DNA of 64,000 bases. It comes from Apostichopus japonicus (taxonomy: Eukaryota > Echinodermata > Holothuroidea > Aspidochirotida > Stichopodidae). Each line of letters opens with the position of its first letter. Position 1 is the stretch's first letter. Location: contig NC_092577.1 of the NCBI RefSeq assembly GCF_037975245.1, forward strand, positions 6,417,001 through 6,481,000, given 5' to 3'. The notes beneath the pieces are model-generated. The model saw only the letters and a list, made by a program, of their open reading frames with translations. It made no database searches and was not told where the DNA came from. Below, piece by piece: positions 37,980 through 48,700 of the stretch. The position numbers and the translations under genes are program-made.

Positions 37980-40340
37980 CATTTGACTAGTCAATCTGAT
38001 TTACCTACATTCAGTTAATGGAAAATTTTTGTTATCAACCGAATCCATGAAATTATGAAAATCACTTGAAGGATGAAGTTCTCAATCATCAAATCAAGAA
38101 TACTACTGTAGTTTGTTTCACCACAAAATGTGGGACGATTAGACAGATTTCAGTTAATTCATAAAGGCATCATGGATTGATAGAGTGGACAAAATGGATA
38201 TAGTCCACAAAACAAAATAGGTTTCTACAGTCTACACTATATGAAGACCAGAAGACTGCTTTTGTACGGTATACACTATTTGAAAGACTAGTAGATGGTG
38301 TTTCTACATTCTACAATATTGGAAAGACCAGTCGACTGTTGTTCTACAGTCTACACTATTTGAAAGACTAGTAGACTGTTTTTCTACAGTATACACTATA
38401 TGTAAGACTAAAAGCTACAGTATACACTAGTTGAAGGACCAGTAGACTATTGTTCTATTCTTCACTATTTGAAAGACTAGTAGACTTTTTTATAATAGGT
38501 TTCTTCAGTATACACACTATGAAGACCAGTAGACTGCTTTTGTACAGTATACACTATATGTACGACTAGTAGACTGTTTTTCTACAGTGTACACTATTTA
38601 TGTAAGACTAATAGCTACAGTATACACTATTTTAAGGACCAATAGACCATTGTTCTAGTCTTCACTTTTTGAAAGACTGGTAGACTGTTTTTCTACAGCA
38701 CACACTATTTGAAAGACCAGTAGACCATTTTTCTAGTCTACACTATTTGAAAGACTAGTAGACTGTTTTTCAACAGTATACACTATATTTAAGACTTGTA
38801 GCTACAGTCTACACTAGTTGAAGGACCAGTAGAATATTGTGCTATTCTTCACTATTTGAAAGACTGGTAGACTCTTCTATAATAGGTTTCTACAGTCTAC
38901 ACAATATGAAGACCAGAAGACTGCTTTTGTTCAGTATACGCTATATGTAAGACTAGTAGACTGTTTTTCTACAGTATACACTATATGTAAGACTAATAGC
39001 TACAGTATACACTATTTTAAGGACCAGTAGACCATTGTTCTAGTTTTCACTATTTGAAGTCTGGTAGACTGTTTTTCTACAGCACACACTATTTGAAAGA
39101 CCAGTAGACCATTGTTTTAGTCTACACTATTTGGAAGACTAGTAGACTGTTTTTCTACATTATGCACTATATTTAAGACTAGTAGCTACAGTCTACACTA
39201 GTTGAAGGACCAGTAGACTCTTGTGCTATTCTTCACTATTTGAAAGACTGGTAGACTTTTTTATAATAGGTTTCTACAGTCTACACTATATGAAGACCAG
39301 TAGACTACTTTTGTATGGTATACACTATAATTAAGACTAGTAGACTGTTTTTCTACAGTATACACTATAATTAAGACTAGTAGCTACAGTCTACACTAGT
39401 TGAAGGACCAGTAGACTATTGTTCTATTCTTCACTATTTGAAAGACTAGTAGACTTTTTTCTAGTCTACACTATTTGAAAGACTAGTAGACTGTTTTTCT
39501 ACAGTGTACACTATTTGAAAGACCAGTAGACTGTTTTTCTAGTCTACAATATTTGAAAGACCAGTAGACTGTTCTTCTACAGTCCATACTATTGGAAAGA
39601 CTATTAGCTATAGTCTTCACTATTTGAAAGACTAGTAGACTGTTTTCTAGAGTCTACACTCTTTGGAAGACCAGTATACTGCTTTTGTACAGTCTACACT
39701 ATTTGAAAGACTAGTAGACTGTGTTTCTACAGTTTACAATATTTGAAAGACTAGACTCTTTTTCTACAGTCTACACTATATGTACGACTAGTAGACTGTT
39801 TTTCTAGTCTACACTATTTGAAAAACCAGTAGACTCTTGTTCTAGTCTACACTATTTGGAAGACTGGTAGACTGTTTTTCTACAGTCTACACTATTTGAA
39901 AGACTAGTGAACTGTTTTTCTAGTCTACACTGTTTGAAAGACTAGTAGACTGTCTTCTACAGTGTACACTATTTGAAAGACCAGAAGACCATTGTTCTAG
40001 TCTTCACTATTTGAAAGACTAGTAGACTGTTTTCTAGAGTCTACACTCTTTGGAAGACCAGTTTACTGCTTTTGTACAGTCTACACTATTTGAAAGACTA
40101 GTAGACTGTGTTTCTACAGTTTACAATATTTGAAAGACTAGACTCTTTTTCTACAGTCTACACTATATGTAAGACTAGTAGACTGTTTTTCTAGTCTACA
40201 CTATTTGAAAGACCAGTAGACTCTTGTTCTAGTCTACACTATTTGGAAGACTGGTAGACTGTTTTTCTACAGTCTACACTATTTGAAAGACTAGTGAACT
40301 GTTTTTCTAGTCTACACTGTTTGAAAGACTAGTAGACTGT

Positions 40341-41111
40341 CAGGGGCGTAGCGAAGGTTTTTTTGTTGGGGGGGTGTGGAGAATTTGATTTGCCGATGGA
40401 TCTGGAAGTGGTGACTGAAATGGGGGAGGGGTCTAAGGGGAGGGGGTTTCCCCCTCCCCTTTGGAAAATTTTTAGTTTTGAAACGTCCTTAGATGCAATC
40501 TGGTGCATATTTTAAGTCAAATTTGATTTGCCGACGGATCTGGAAGTGGTGACTGAAATGGGGGAGGGGTCTAAGGGGAGGGGATGTCCCCCTCCCATTT
40601 GGAAAATTTTTAGTTTTGAAACGTCCTTAGATGCAATCTGGTGCATATTTTAAGTCAAATTTGATTTGCCGACGGATCTGGAAGTGGTGACTGAAATGGG
40701 GGAGGGGTCTAAGGGGAGGGTGTGTCCCCCTCCCCTTTGGAAAAGTTTTAGTTTTGAAACGTCCTTAGATGCAATCTGGTGTATATTTTAAGTCAAATTT
40801 GATTTGCCGACGGATCTGGAAGTGGTGACTGAAATGGGGGAGGGGTCTAAGGGTAGGGGGTCTACCCCTCCCCTTTGGAAAAGTTTTAGTTTTGAAACGT
40901 CCTTAGATGCAATCTGGTGCATATTTTAAGTCAAATTTGGCACGGAAGAAGCTCCCGTTCTCCTTTTCTCTATTCAGCTTTCCTTCTTTCTTCCCCTTCC
41001 GCTCTCTTCACCTTTTCTCATTTTGCCGACAGACCCAAAATTTGCCGACAGCGACCAAATTATTGGGGGTGTGTGACACCCCCCCACACCCCCCCGCTCG
41101 CTACGCCCCTG
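40341..41111 (+). mobile_element. hAT-like MITE inserted in the satellite, with internal tandem array
   Basis: The ends CAGGGGCGTAGCG and CGCTACGCCCCTG are perfect inverted repeats. The perfect 8-bp TSD TAGACTGT (40333-40340, 41112-41119) is part of the satellite monomer. It is the sister of 6680-7577 but carries four tandem 138-bp units where that copy has one. Confidence 0.9.
40387..40938 (+). repeat. 138-bp tandem repeat, four units, with G-rich/C-rich hairpins
   Basis: The unit starts GATTTGCCGACGGATCTGG at 40387, 40525, 40663 and 40801. Each unit contains GGGGAGGGGTCTAAGGGGAG followed by the complementary C-rich run, able to form a hairpin or G-quadruplex. Confidence 0.93.
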
Positions 41112-41177
41112 TAGACTGTTCTTCTACAGTCCACACTATTGGAAAGACTATTAGCTATAGTCTACACTATTTAAAGG

Positions 41178-42094
41178 TCAAATTTGACTTGTCAGGCTTT
41201 GTGATTCCAAATTCGAAATTGACGGTCTTTTAGTAACAAGGAGAATCCAAAAAATTCATGAATAATCAATCAAAATCTCAAAAGACTATTATATTACACC
41301 TCAAACTCATGACTTGAGGAGGCTTCACTTTCAACATATCCTGAGGGTTGAACATTGGTATATGCAGAAAGGTTAAAAAGTCTAACTCTTTGTACTGAAC
41401 ATAATATTTGCTATGAAAAAGTGATGTTCGTATATTTTACTTCCAGGATTAGTTCAAATGTCTGGTATTTCACACATCTATAACTGCTTTGGATCTGGTC
41501 AACTGGGTTGTCACTTTGTGGACCTACAAGGTTGTCACTTTGTGGACCTACAAGGTTAACAGGTCTTTGAGAGCATGTAATACCCGGAGATGTGTAAACA
41601 AAAGAAGAAAAAAACAATGTAGACAACTTGTTGTACAGAGATGTTAAGCAAATATATTTCATATTCATTATTTTTGTTGTAAGTTACTGCAATCTTGTCA
41701 TGAATGTTTTAAATACAGATTATTGGCAGTGATAGAATGAGAGATTTAAAGATAATATATATATGATGAGTTTTACACACTATTAGGTACTATGTTTTTT
41801 TCTGAGAGAATGTTCTATAGGGATACATCTTGAAGGTTTGCTCAGTGAGGCCAACTATACCACATAGTGAAAGAGCCCAGTTAATCATTTCTCTTTGCAT
41901 TATTGTAACAAAAAATGAGAACATTACACTTTTTCATTGTGTCATTAAAACCAAAATGTTTCAGAACATTCTGTGGCACTGTCTCTGTTCATCTTCAGGA
42001 ACAAAGTCAATCATAGTCAAAGATAATTTTAGTGCTCAAATTCTGTGTAGCATAAAATATAAGGCTTTTAGTTGTCTTTTTAAAACTACCATAT
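41178..42094. other. No recognisable gene
   Basis: AT-rich sequence with one 28-bp direct duplication (GTTGTCACTTTGTGGACCTA, about 41507-41561). No domain or splice structure is recognised. Confidence 0.45.
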
Positions 42095-42406
42095 GGTTCA
42101 TGTGTAATGCAATGCCATAAATCTTGGGACTTGTCTAAAAATTCACCATTTTGTGATGCGAGACTGGATGAAATTATTCCCTGTTAATAATACTACATGG
42201 TTCCTGTGTAATGCAATGCCATACACCTTGGGACTTGTATAGCAACTCACCATTTTGTGATGCGAGACTGGATAAAATTATTCCCTATTAATAATACTAC
42301 ATCGTTCCTGTGTAATGCAATGCAATACACCTTGCGACTTGTATAGCAAGTTCACCATTTAATGATGCGAGACTGGATATACTTAGTCCCTGTTGATAGA
42401 TGAGAT
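42095..42406 (+). repeat. Three tandem copies of a 104-bp unit
   Basis: Units begin near 42095, 42199 and 42303 with GTTCCTGTGTAATGCAATGC-like sequence and share the GTGATGCGAGACTGGAT segment. Copies diverge modestly. Confidence 0.88.
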
Positions 42407-43600
42407 CAATAACCAAGTCACTTGTTCCATCACTGAAGGTCCACAGATGGATGAGCTTTTCAAACTTGGGCAGAGATGGGTTAGTCTCATGATTCTTTTA
42501 TTTTGTTTGTCAAATTATAAGATACATCAGATTTTCAACCAAACGTACTCTAGATTTGACTTTCAGAAACGTCTCACAGACCCCTTGGGATGGACTAACA
42601 CACCCCCTGGGAGTTCATGCACCCAGTTTGGGTACCCCTGTTCTAGACCAAGCATGCTAACAGCCAAAATTGTCTCCGTTAATTTGTCAGTGTGAAAGAA
42701 AGAGATGGAAGTCTCAACATTCTAGTTTCCTTCAATAAAGATATAGTTGTTTGCAACTGTTTCATGCAGAATTCCTTAATTTTGAATTTCAAAACTGGAA
42801 TTTTTCATTTGACTGGAGGAAAATGAAATGTCCTGCTAAACAGTTAGGAATTTTTTTCCCCACAATGGCCTGTCTAACTGTTTATAAAAAAAAAAAAAAC
42901 ATTGGAATTAATAACCCCCGCCATCCCCTACCTCCCTTCCCCCTCCCCAAGAAAAAGTCAGACAATATCAAACCATCCATTGCATACATTATACTGAAAT
43001 GTTTAAGTGCTTGATTAATGTACAGGAGCATTACAGGAATCTCAAGGCATACTGTAGGGTAAATAGCTAAACAAACAGGAGGCACTGTCATAGCCGTCCT
43101 CTCTCGTTCAGCAAAACTTGACAGGCTACAGTCTCAGAAATCACAATTCCATATTCAAATATGGTCACCTTTGGTCAAGATTCTAAAACTGTTTTTATTA
43201 CAACCTTCGAGGAACTTTTCCTCGCTAGGACATTCGGTCATTTTGTACGTTCCTTAACACTGAGAACAATTTGGAGAGTAAAGACCTACATGAAAGTACT
43301 TTTTGAAAACTAGCAATAATAGCGAGCTATAATTTGTGGCCTACACTGACTCTCAGCGTCGGTGAAATTGTGAAAATACTGCTATTGAAACTTGCCAGAT
43401 CACAAATATCCAAACCTCAGCCAGTAGAGCTGCCAGAGGTAGAGCGGGAGCCCAGAGGGTTTGGTTAGCTGGGAAGGTAACCAATTGCCTGGTACATCAC
43501 AATGTTCACAGTGCATTCCTGTATATGAAACCAGACGACTGGCAAACCGGCTGTCGTGGGTGTGGCTGGGAGAGCAATTTTAAAGTCACCTAATAGCTAA
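42407..43600. other. No recognisable gene
   Basis: Mixed AT-rich sequence with an A-homopolymer near 42887. The open frames are short and show no family features. Confidence 0.4.
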
Positions 43601-43659
43601 CCTAGATCAGCTTCCATGGTAACCACATCAAAGTAAGTACAATGTGTCAGGTATGGCCC

Positions 43660-44145
43660 CAAGAGCAACAAATGGCCATCGCCAGTAATTATTGGTGGTG
43701 GGGTACCGTGCCAGTGATCAATAATTGACCCCTAACGTCTGACCTAGGTCAGCTCATGAGGTAACCACTTGAAGCCTACTGGAAAATTTTGGTTAGGACT
43801 TCAGATACAAGGGATGGGCATTGCCAGTAATATTTTTGGTGGGGTTCCCCTGCCAGTAGACCACCAATATGCCCATCCCCCATTGACCTAGATGAGCTCA
43901 TGATATAACCAGTTAAAAACTTACTGGAAAATGATAGGTATCACTTCATATGCAAGGGATGGGCATTTCCAGTCATTTATATTGAGGGGGGGGGGTACCC
44001 CTGCCAGTAGACCCCCAAAATGCCCATCCCCTCATTGACCTAGGTCAGCTCATGAGGTAATCAGTTGAAAGCTACTGGAAAATGATAGGTATCATTTCAT
44101 ATGTAAGTGATGGGCATTTCCAGTGATTTATATTGGTGGGTTACC
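43660..44145 (+). repeat. Tandem repeat of about 145-150 bp, roughly four units
   Basis: GATGGGCAT(T)-GCCAGT and TTGACCTAG...CAGCTCATGA(G) recur at about 43668, 43813, 43958 and 44109, with changes in a central G-run. Confidence 0.85.
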
Positions 44146-44149
44146 AAAG

Positions 44150-45690
44150 TCTCGAGTGGAACTGCTGACTTCAACTTTGTTGTGAACATTTAGGCATGTG
44201 AAGTCACGCCATATGGTCCAAATATCGAACTTTTATATTGGTATGTCGAAAAAAATTCAGCTAACAATACCTAATCTATATCAACTGACACAATGGTTGT
44301 CATTGTGACATTATATTATCAAAACATTCTTCTGTTTTGTGACGCAAAGATTTCAAAATATGTAAAAGCAAGACCATCCCTAACATTTTTCCTTTTCACA
44401 TCCCTTCGTATTGTGAGTGGTTTCGCCCGGCCTTGAGGTGGTGAAATTATTCATATATTGCTGCGAAGGCAAAGAAGTTCACGTGCGAAATTACGTACAA
44501 CATATCCATACGCTAACAACAAAAAGTAGTTATCACACATGCGTACGTTGACAGTGAAAATGAACTAGTATACTGTGTAACTTTTTTAACGGAGAATTGT
44601 GACACTTAATTACGGTTACCAGGCTTGTTAAAATAACATATTAGTCTTCTAGTTTTGTCGTTTTAATTCATGTCCCTAAATCGTTGAAGTATACTTAAGT
44701 ACTGTAGATAACCTAATAAGATGGAGTTTTTGGGCGAAAGATTTGCCGCTCTACCTAATTTAGTTGACGAAGTTGAGAGGGTTATCCGCGATACATGAAC
44801 GAAGTAGGACACCAGCCCAGGATTTTAAAAAGTAAGCCTAGGTTAGGGGTATTCAGCGTTTAATCTTCACTCTCACCTTTCAACTAAATTTCAAGATGGA
44901 AACGAAAGAACTCGCCAACTACAGATTAGTGATTAAACCGCGTGAAGTGTTGGGCACAGTGGTTCTTCGTATTAAACTCACAGATAGTTAGAGCACCTTG
45001 GGGCCCGGTTGACCACTCGCGCTACGAAACAACTCAACTAATATTTCCTCGAAAATAAATCGTTCTCGATCGAAATATCATTAAAATATAAACACATACA
45101 ATAATACGGTAACGGATGAACTGTACATCGTCTTACGTTACGCTGGATAGGGTGTATTTGTTTTCAGCATACCAAAATAAAAAGTTTGATATTTGGAACA
45201 TATGGCGTAAATTCAAACGCCTGACTGTTCATAGCAAAGTTGAATCTAGCAGTTACGCTCGAGACTTTTGTATTATTTTTCGACACTCTTTTAATATTTT
45301 GGGCGTGGTCATATTATTTTTGGACATACTTATATTAGTTTCGATATGTTTATATAAATTTGGACATGCTTATATTTTTTTGGACATGCTTATATTATTT
45401 TGGACATGCTTATATAGTTTTGGACATTTTTTTAATACATATGGCATTCCGTACTTGAGGCTGTTTTCTGTATTGAATAAACTGGTGAAATCTAATATTG
45501 CCGACTCTGTGATTATGTTCTTAACGAGCAGGCTGACCCTTAATTCGACTCCCCTCCGTCTCCCTTCATAACCTTGTTGATATCAAAGGTGCAGATGATC
45601 AGTGGAAGGCAAAAGGGGGGGGGGAGGCATTTAACTCCAATCGCTATTCGAGGGGGGGGGGAAAGTTGGTTCAAATAATTATATACACAC
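44150..45690. other. No supported gene; short tandem array inside
   Basis: At about 45300-45430 a ~22-bp TTTTGGACATGCTTATATTA-type unit repeats about five times and produces a leucine-rich-looking open frame by chance. A 25-codon frame at 44720-44797 starts in fair context but matches nothing recognised. Confidence 0.45.
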
Positions 45691-45700
45691 ATATACAATC

Positions 45701-48700
45701 CAGGGGCGTATCCGGGATTTTCTAACCCGGGGGGCGCGAATTACTATCTAAGCGGAGCGCCACCATCGGTTGGCGCGCAGCGTACAAGAAAAAAGTCTGG
45801 TTTTTATACCCCCAGATCACCGGAAATGGCACTTCTCGGGCTTGAAAATGACCAACCAGATGTACACTTTTGCCTGAGGACCAAGTATTTCCCAATAGTT
45901 TTTTTTTTCCATCCATAAACTTTTTGAAGATTTTCTTCAGTCACAAATCATGTTCCACCTCATCGCATGTCCTGTGGATCATTGCTTTTGTGGGTGATTA
46001 TACGTCGCGGCCCACAATACCCGACAGCCCCACTTTTCAAGGTTTTCAGCCCGTTATTTGTTCATAATTTGAAAATTCACTTCAAAACATGCCCATAATG
46101 TTGCAAAAAAAAGTCATATATGAACAACCAATATAGAAAAACCTCCTTCAACCCTTATATGATATTGACATTAATAAATTTTGGTTATATTTTTCGGGCA
46201 AATCGTTACAGTCCCCTAAATCAAATTGGGTTCCTATGGCTACACACATCGAAAGTTTTGAGGCTGTTCATCCTAGAACCTCCATTTTCATGCTCACTGA
46301 TATGATGTGATATCTGCTGTTTGCTTTACAAATTCGAACAGGCGCGCAGCGAATAATTTGCCAAGGTAGGGCGAAGCCTGTAGGCAAACTATCTAAGCGT
46401 AGCGCCACCACGAGTTGGCGCGAAGCGTACAAGAAAATTTTGGCCGAAAGTGCCTCCCGGATCTCTGGAAATGACGCTTCCCATGCCTTGTAAGTTGCAT
46501 CTAAGCATTTTCTATATTGAAATTACTAGCAATATCATAAAAATATATTATGCTCGAGGGGGGGGGGGGGCGGTCGCTCCCTTCCCGAAATGCGTCATGT
46601 TCCCCGACGACTCGGGCTAGTTCGAGACCAGTCACAGTTGGTTTCATAGCACAATTGTTTAAGGCGTCCATACACACACACGCGTTATGATAGACCATTA
46701 TATAGATACATTAGTTAGAGAGGAAAATGGAAACGTCAAAAATGGAGTTGTCGGTGTAAGGGGTAGGGGGTGGCGCACGCCCCTTACGAAGTCCTCGATC
46801 CGTCACTGGCTACCCGGCCATTTGTATATAATAGGGATCAGCGCTGTAATGATGTCACTGTTCCTCTTTCTCCACCGGGGCCCGGTGTCTTGGCAGTTTT
46901 GTTTTACACCCTCCTTTTCTCCGTTTTCTCTCTTTCTTCTTTTTTCTTTTCCCTTCCTTCCTCTCCCCTCCTCTTTTCCCCCTCTTTTTCCCCTTTTTCT
47001 TCTCTTTTCTTTTCTCTCCTCTTTTCCTTACCCGCAGAGCCGTATATAGAGAGAGTTTGGCCAACCATGTAACCGATTTGGATTGGTCGAGAGGGAAAAC
47101 GCCCACACAGGGTGGTAAAATAGGTCCACTTGAAAACTTTTTAGCAGGCGAAACGCATACTCACAGTGTATAGACTATCGTTTGTGTACACGAAAAAAGT
47201 ACGAAATTATGAAAGAAATGGTGCTGGGGATGCTGCAATCGGTCAGAACATGGATATTGTTGTTTGATTTTCCGACTGACCATAAAAGAAGAGGAATTTT
47301 TTGGAATTAGAAAGAACAAGATGGATATCTAATGAAAAAAAGTCTGTGTAGCCTAGGCCCATACTAGCCATAGGCCCTAGTGTAATACGAGTAATGTACA
47401 AGCAATGCGAGAATTTTACGTTTAGACTGGTTTCTGTAATTACATGCATGGCTATTCTCTCTCGTTTTACGATCCACAAATTCGATTTCATTATGCCAGC
47501 TCTTCTAATCATAGGCATGGCAGTTTCAGTCGCACATATAGTTATTCTAATTCCTAGTTATTGTATGCCTAGGCTATGCCTAGCCTAAAAAAGTATCACT
47601 TTTAGTTTAATGTAAAAGGGTGCGCTAGCCTCTAGGCATCACGTAAAGCCCTAATCCTTAGTTAAGCCCGAAGCATAAGTTAAGCCTGGGCTTAGTTAGA
47701 CCTGGACCATTCTTGCTATTACTACAACTGTTATAGCACATTACATAATATGGCACAGTATAAGGTCCAATTAAACTAGGTCTATGGAAAACAAAGTAGC
47801 CTAGGCCTAAACTAGTTAGGCTAGGTCTATACTCATTGGCAACGTGTGGGTTGTGTACACATACAGGCCTAATTATATAGACCCTTTTAGTATGCCATAA
47901 ACAAGTGCCCAAATGGTTAAATGATCTTGGTTTGTGTTAATTGTCAGCATTGGCCTAGCCTTTTTAGGCTAACATGAATTCAGCCTAATTTATTCTTCTT
48001 GAAAAGTATAGCCTAGGCCTTGGTTTAATTTGGATGCAGTCAACTATCATTTATCAAAGTTGCATCAGTACCTCCTTATTCCCTTAATTGACACCCACAT
48101 TGACGATTGAAGTTAAAAAAAATCTTTTTAAATTATCTTTAGACAGTAAATTTTAACTCCCTGAATTTCAGGACTTTTTTTACAAATCAAAGGTGACATG
48201 TGCTCTGAAGAAAAACTCCTAACATAAAAAGCCACAGTTAGCAGACTGTGATAAAGACAAACCTGGTGAGTGACTACTAGACTGAAATCCAGTTCCTGCA
48301 ACCACAGCAATAAAGTCTTTGTTTTAATCAATGCACTTGTGTGTTTGAAACTTTCAAATGGACACTCAATGGCAGTTGGTTAAGATATAAGGTTTTACCT
48401 TCATCATGGAGGGTTGAAGGGAATCTGCCTCATCATCTGAATAATGGACTCAAGGATAGCAACAAATCATGATTGGATAATGATTTTGAGCAAGTAAATA
48501 TCTGGCAATTTGAAAGTTTGTATTATTTTTTTACATATTATTTAAGCTGTTTAGCTCACACACAAGCAAATGATCAAGTGACAACAACCGATGCAGTATA
48601 TTTAAAGGTATTGAAGACTTGCCCTAAACCGCATGCCGCGCTCTGAAAAAGTTTACTTTCCGTTGCTTGCAAGTGAAGTTTTTTTTGTGTCGCTACAAAA

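Larger units (their letters stand above)
38200..41177 (+). repeat. Higher-order satellite (38-40 bp monomers, ~387 bp HOR)
   Basis: Monomers such as GACTGTTTTTCTACAGTCTA and CACTATTTGAAAGACTAGTA alternate with variants. Diagnostic variants recur at near-constant distance: TATAATAGG at 38491, 38878 and 39262, and TGTTTTCTAG at 39641 and 40028. That gives a repeat-of-repeats of about 384-387 bp. It is interrupted by the MITE at 40341-41111, after which about 66 bp of array continue. Confidence 0.92.

Noticed and set aside
44720-44797. 25-codon frame starting in fair context
   Set aside because: Ends quickly with a stop and no donor; could be a first exon, but nothing nearby supports it.
45116-45571. 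Open frame of 151 codons with leucine/phenylalanine-rich segments
   Set aside because: The hydrophobic repeat comes from a ~22-bp tandem array; no signal or domain pattern beyond it.
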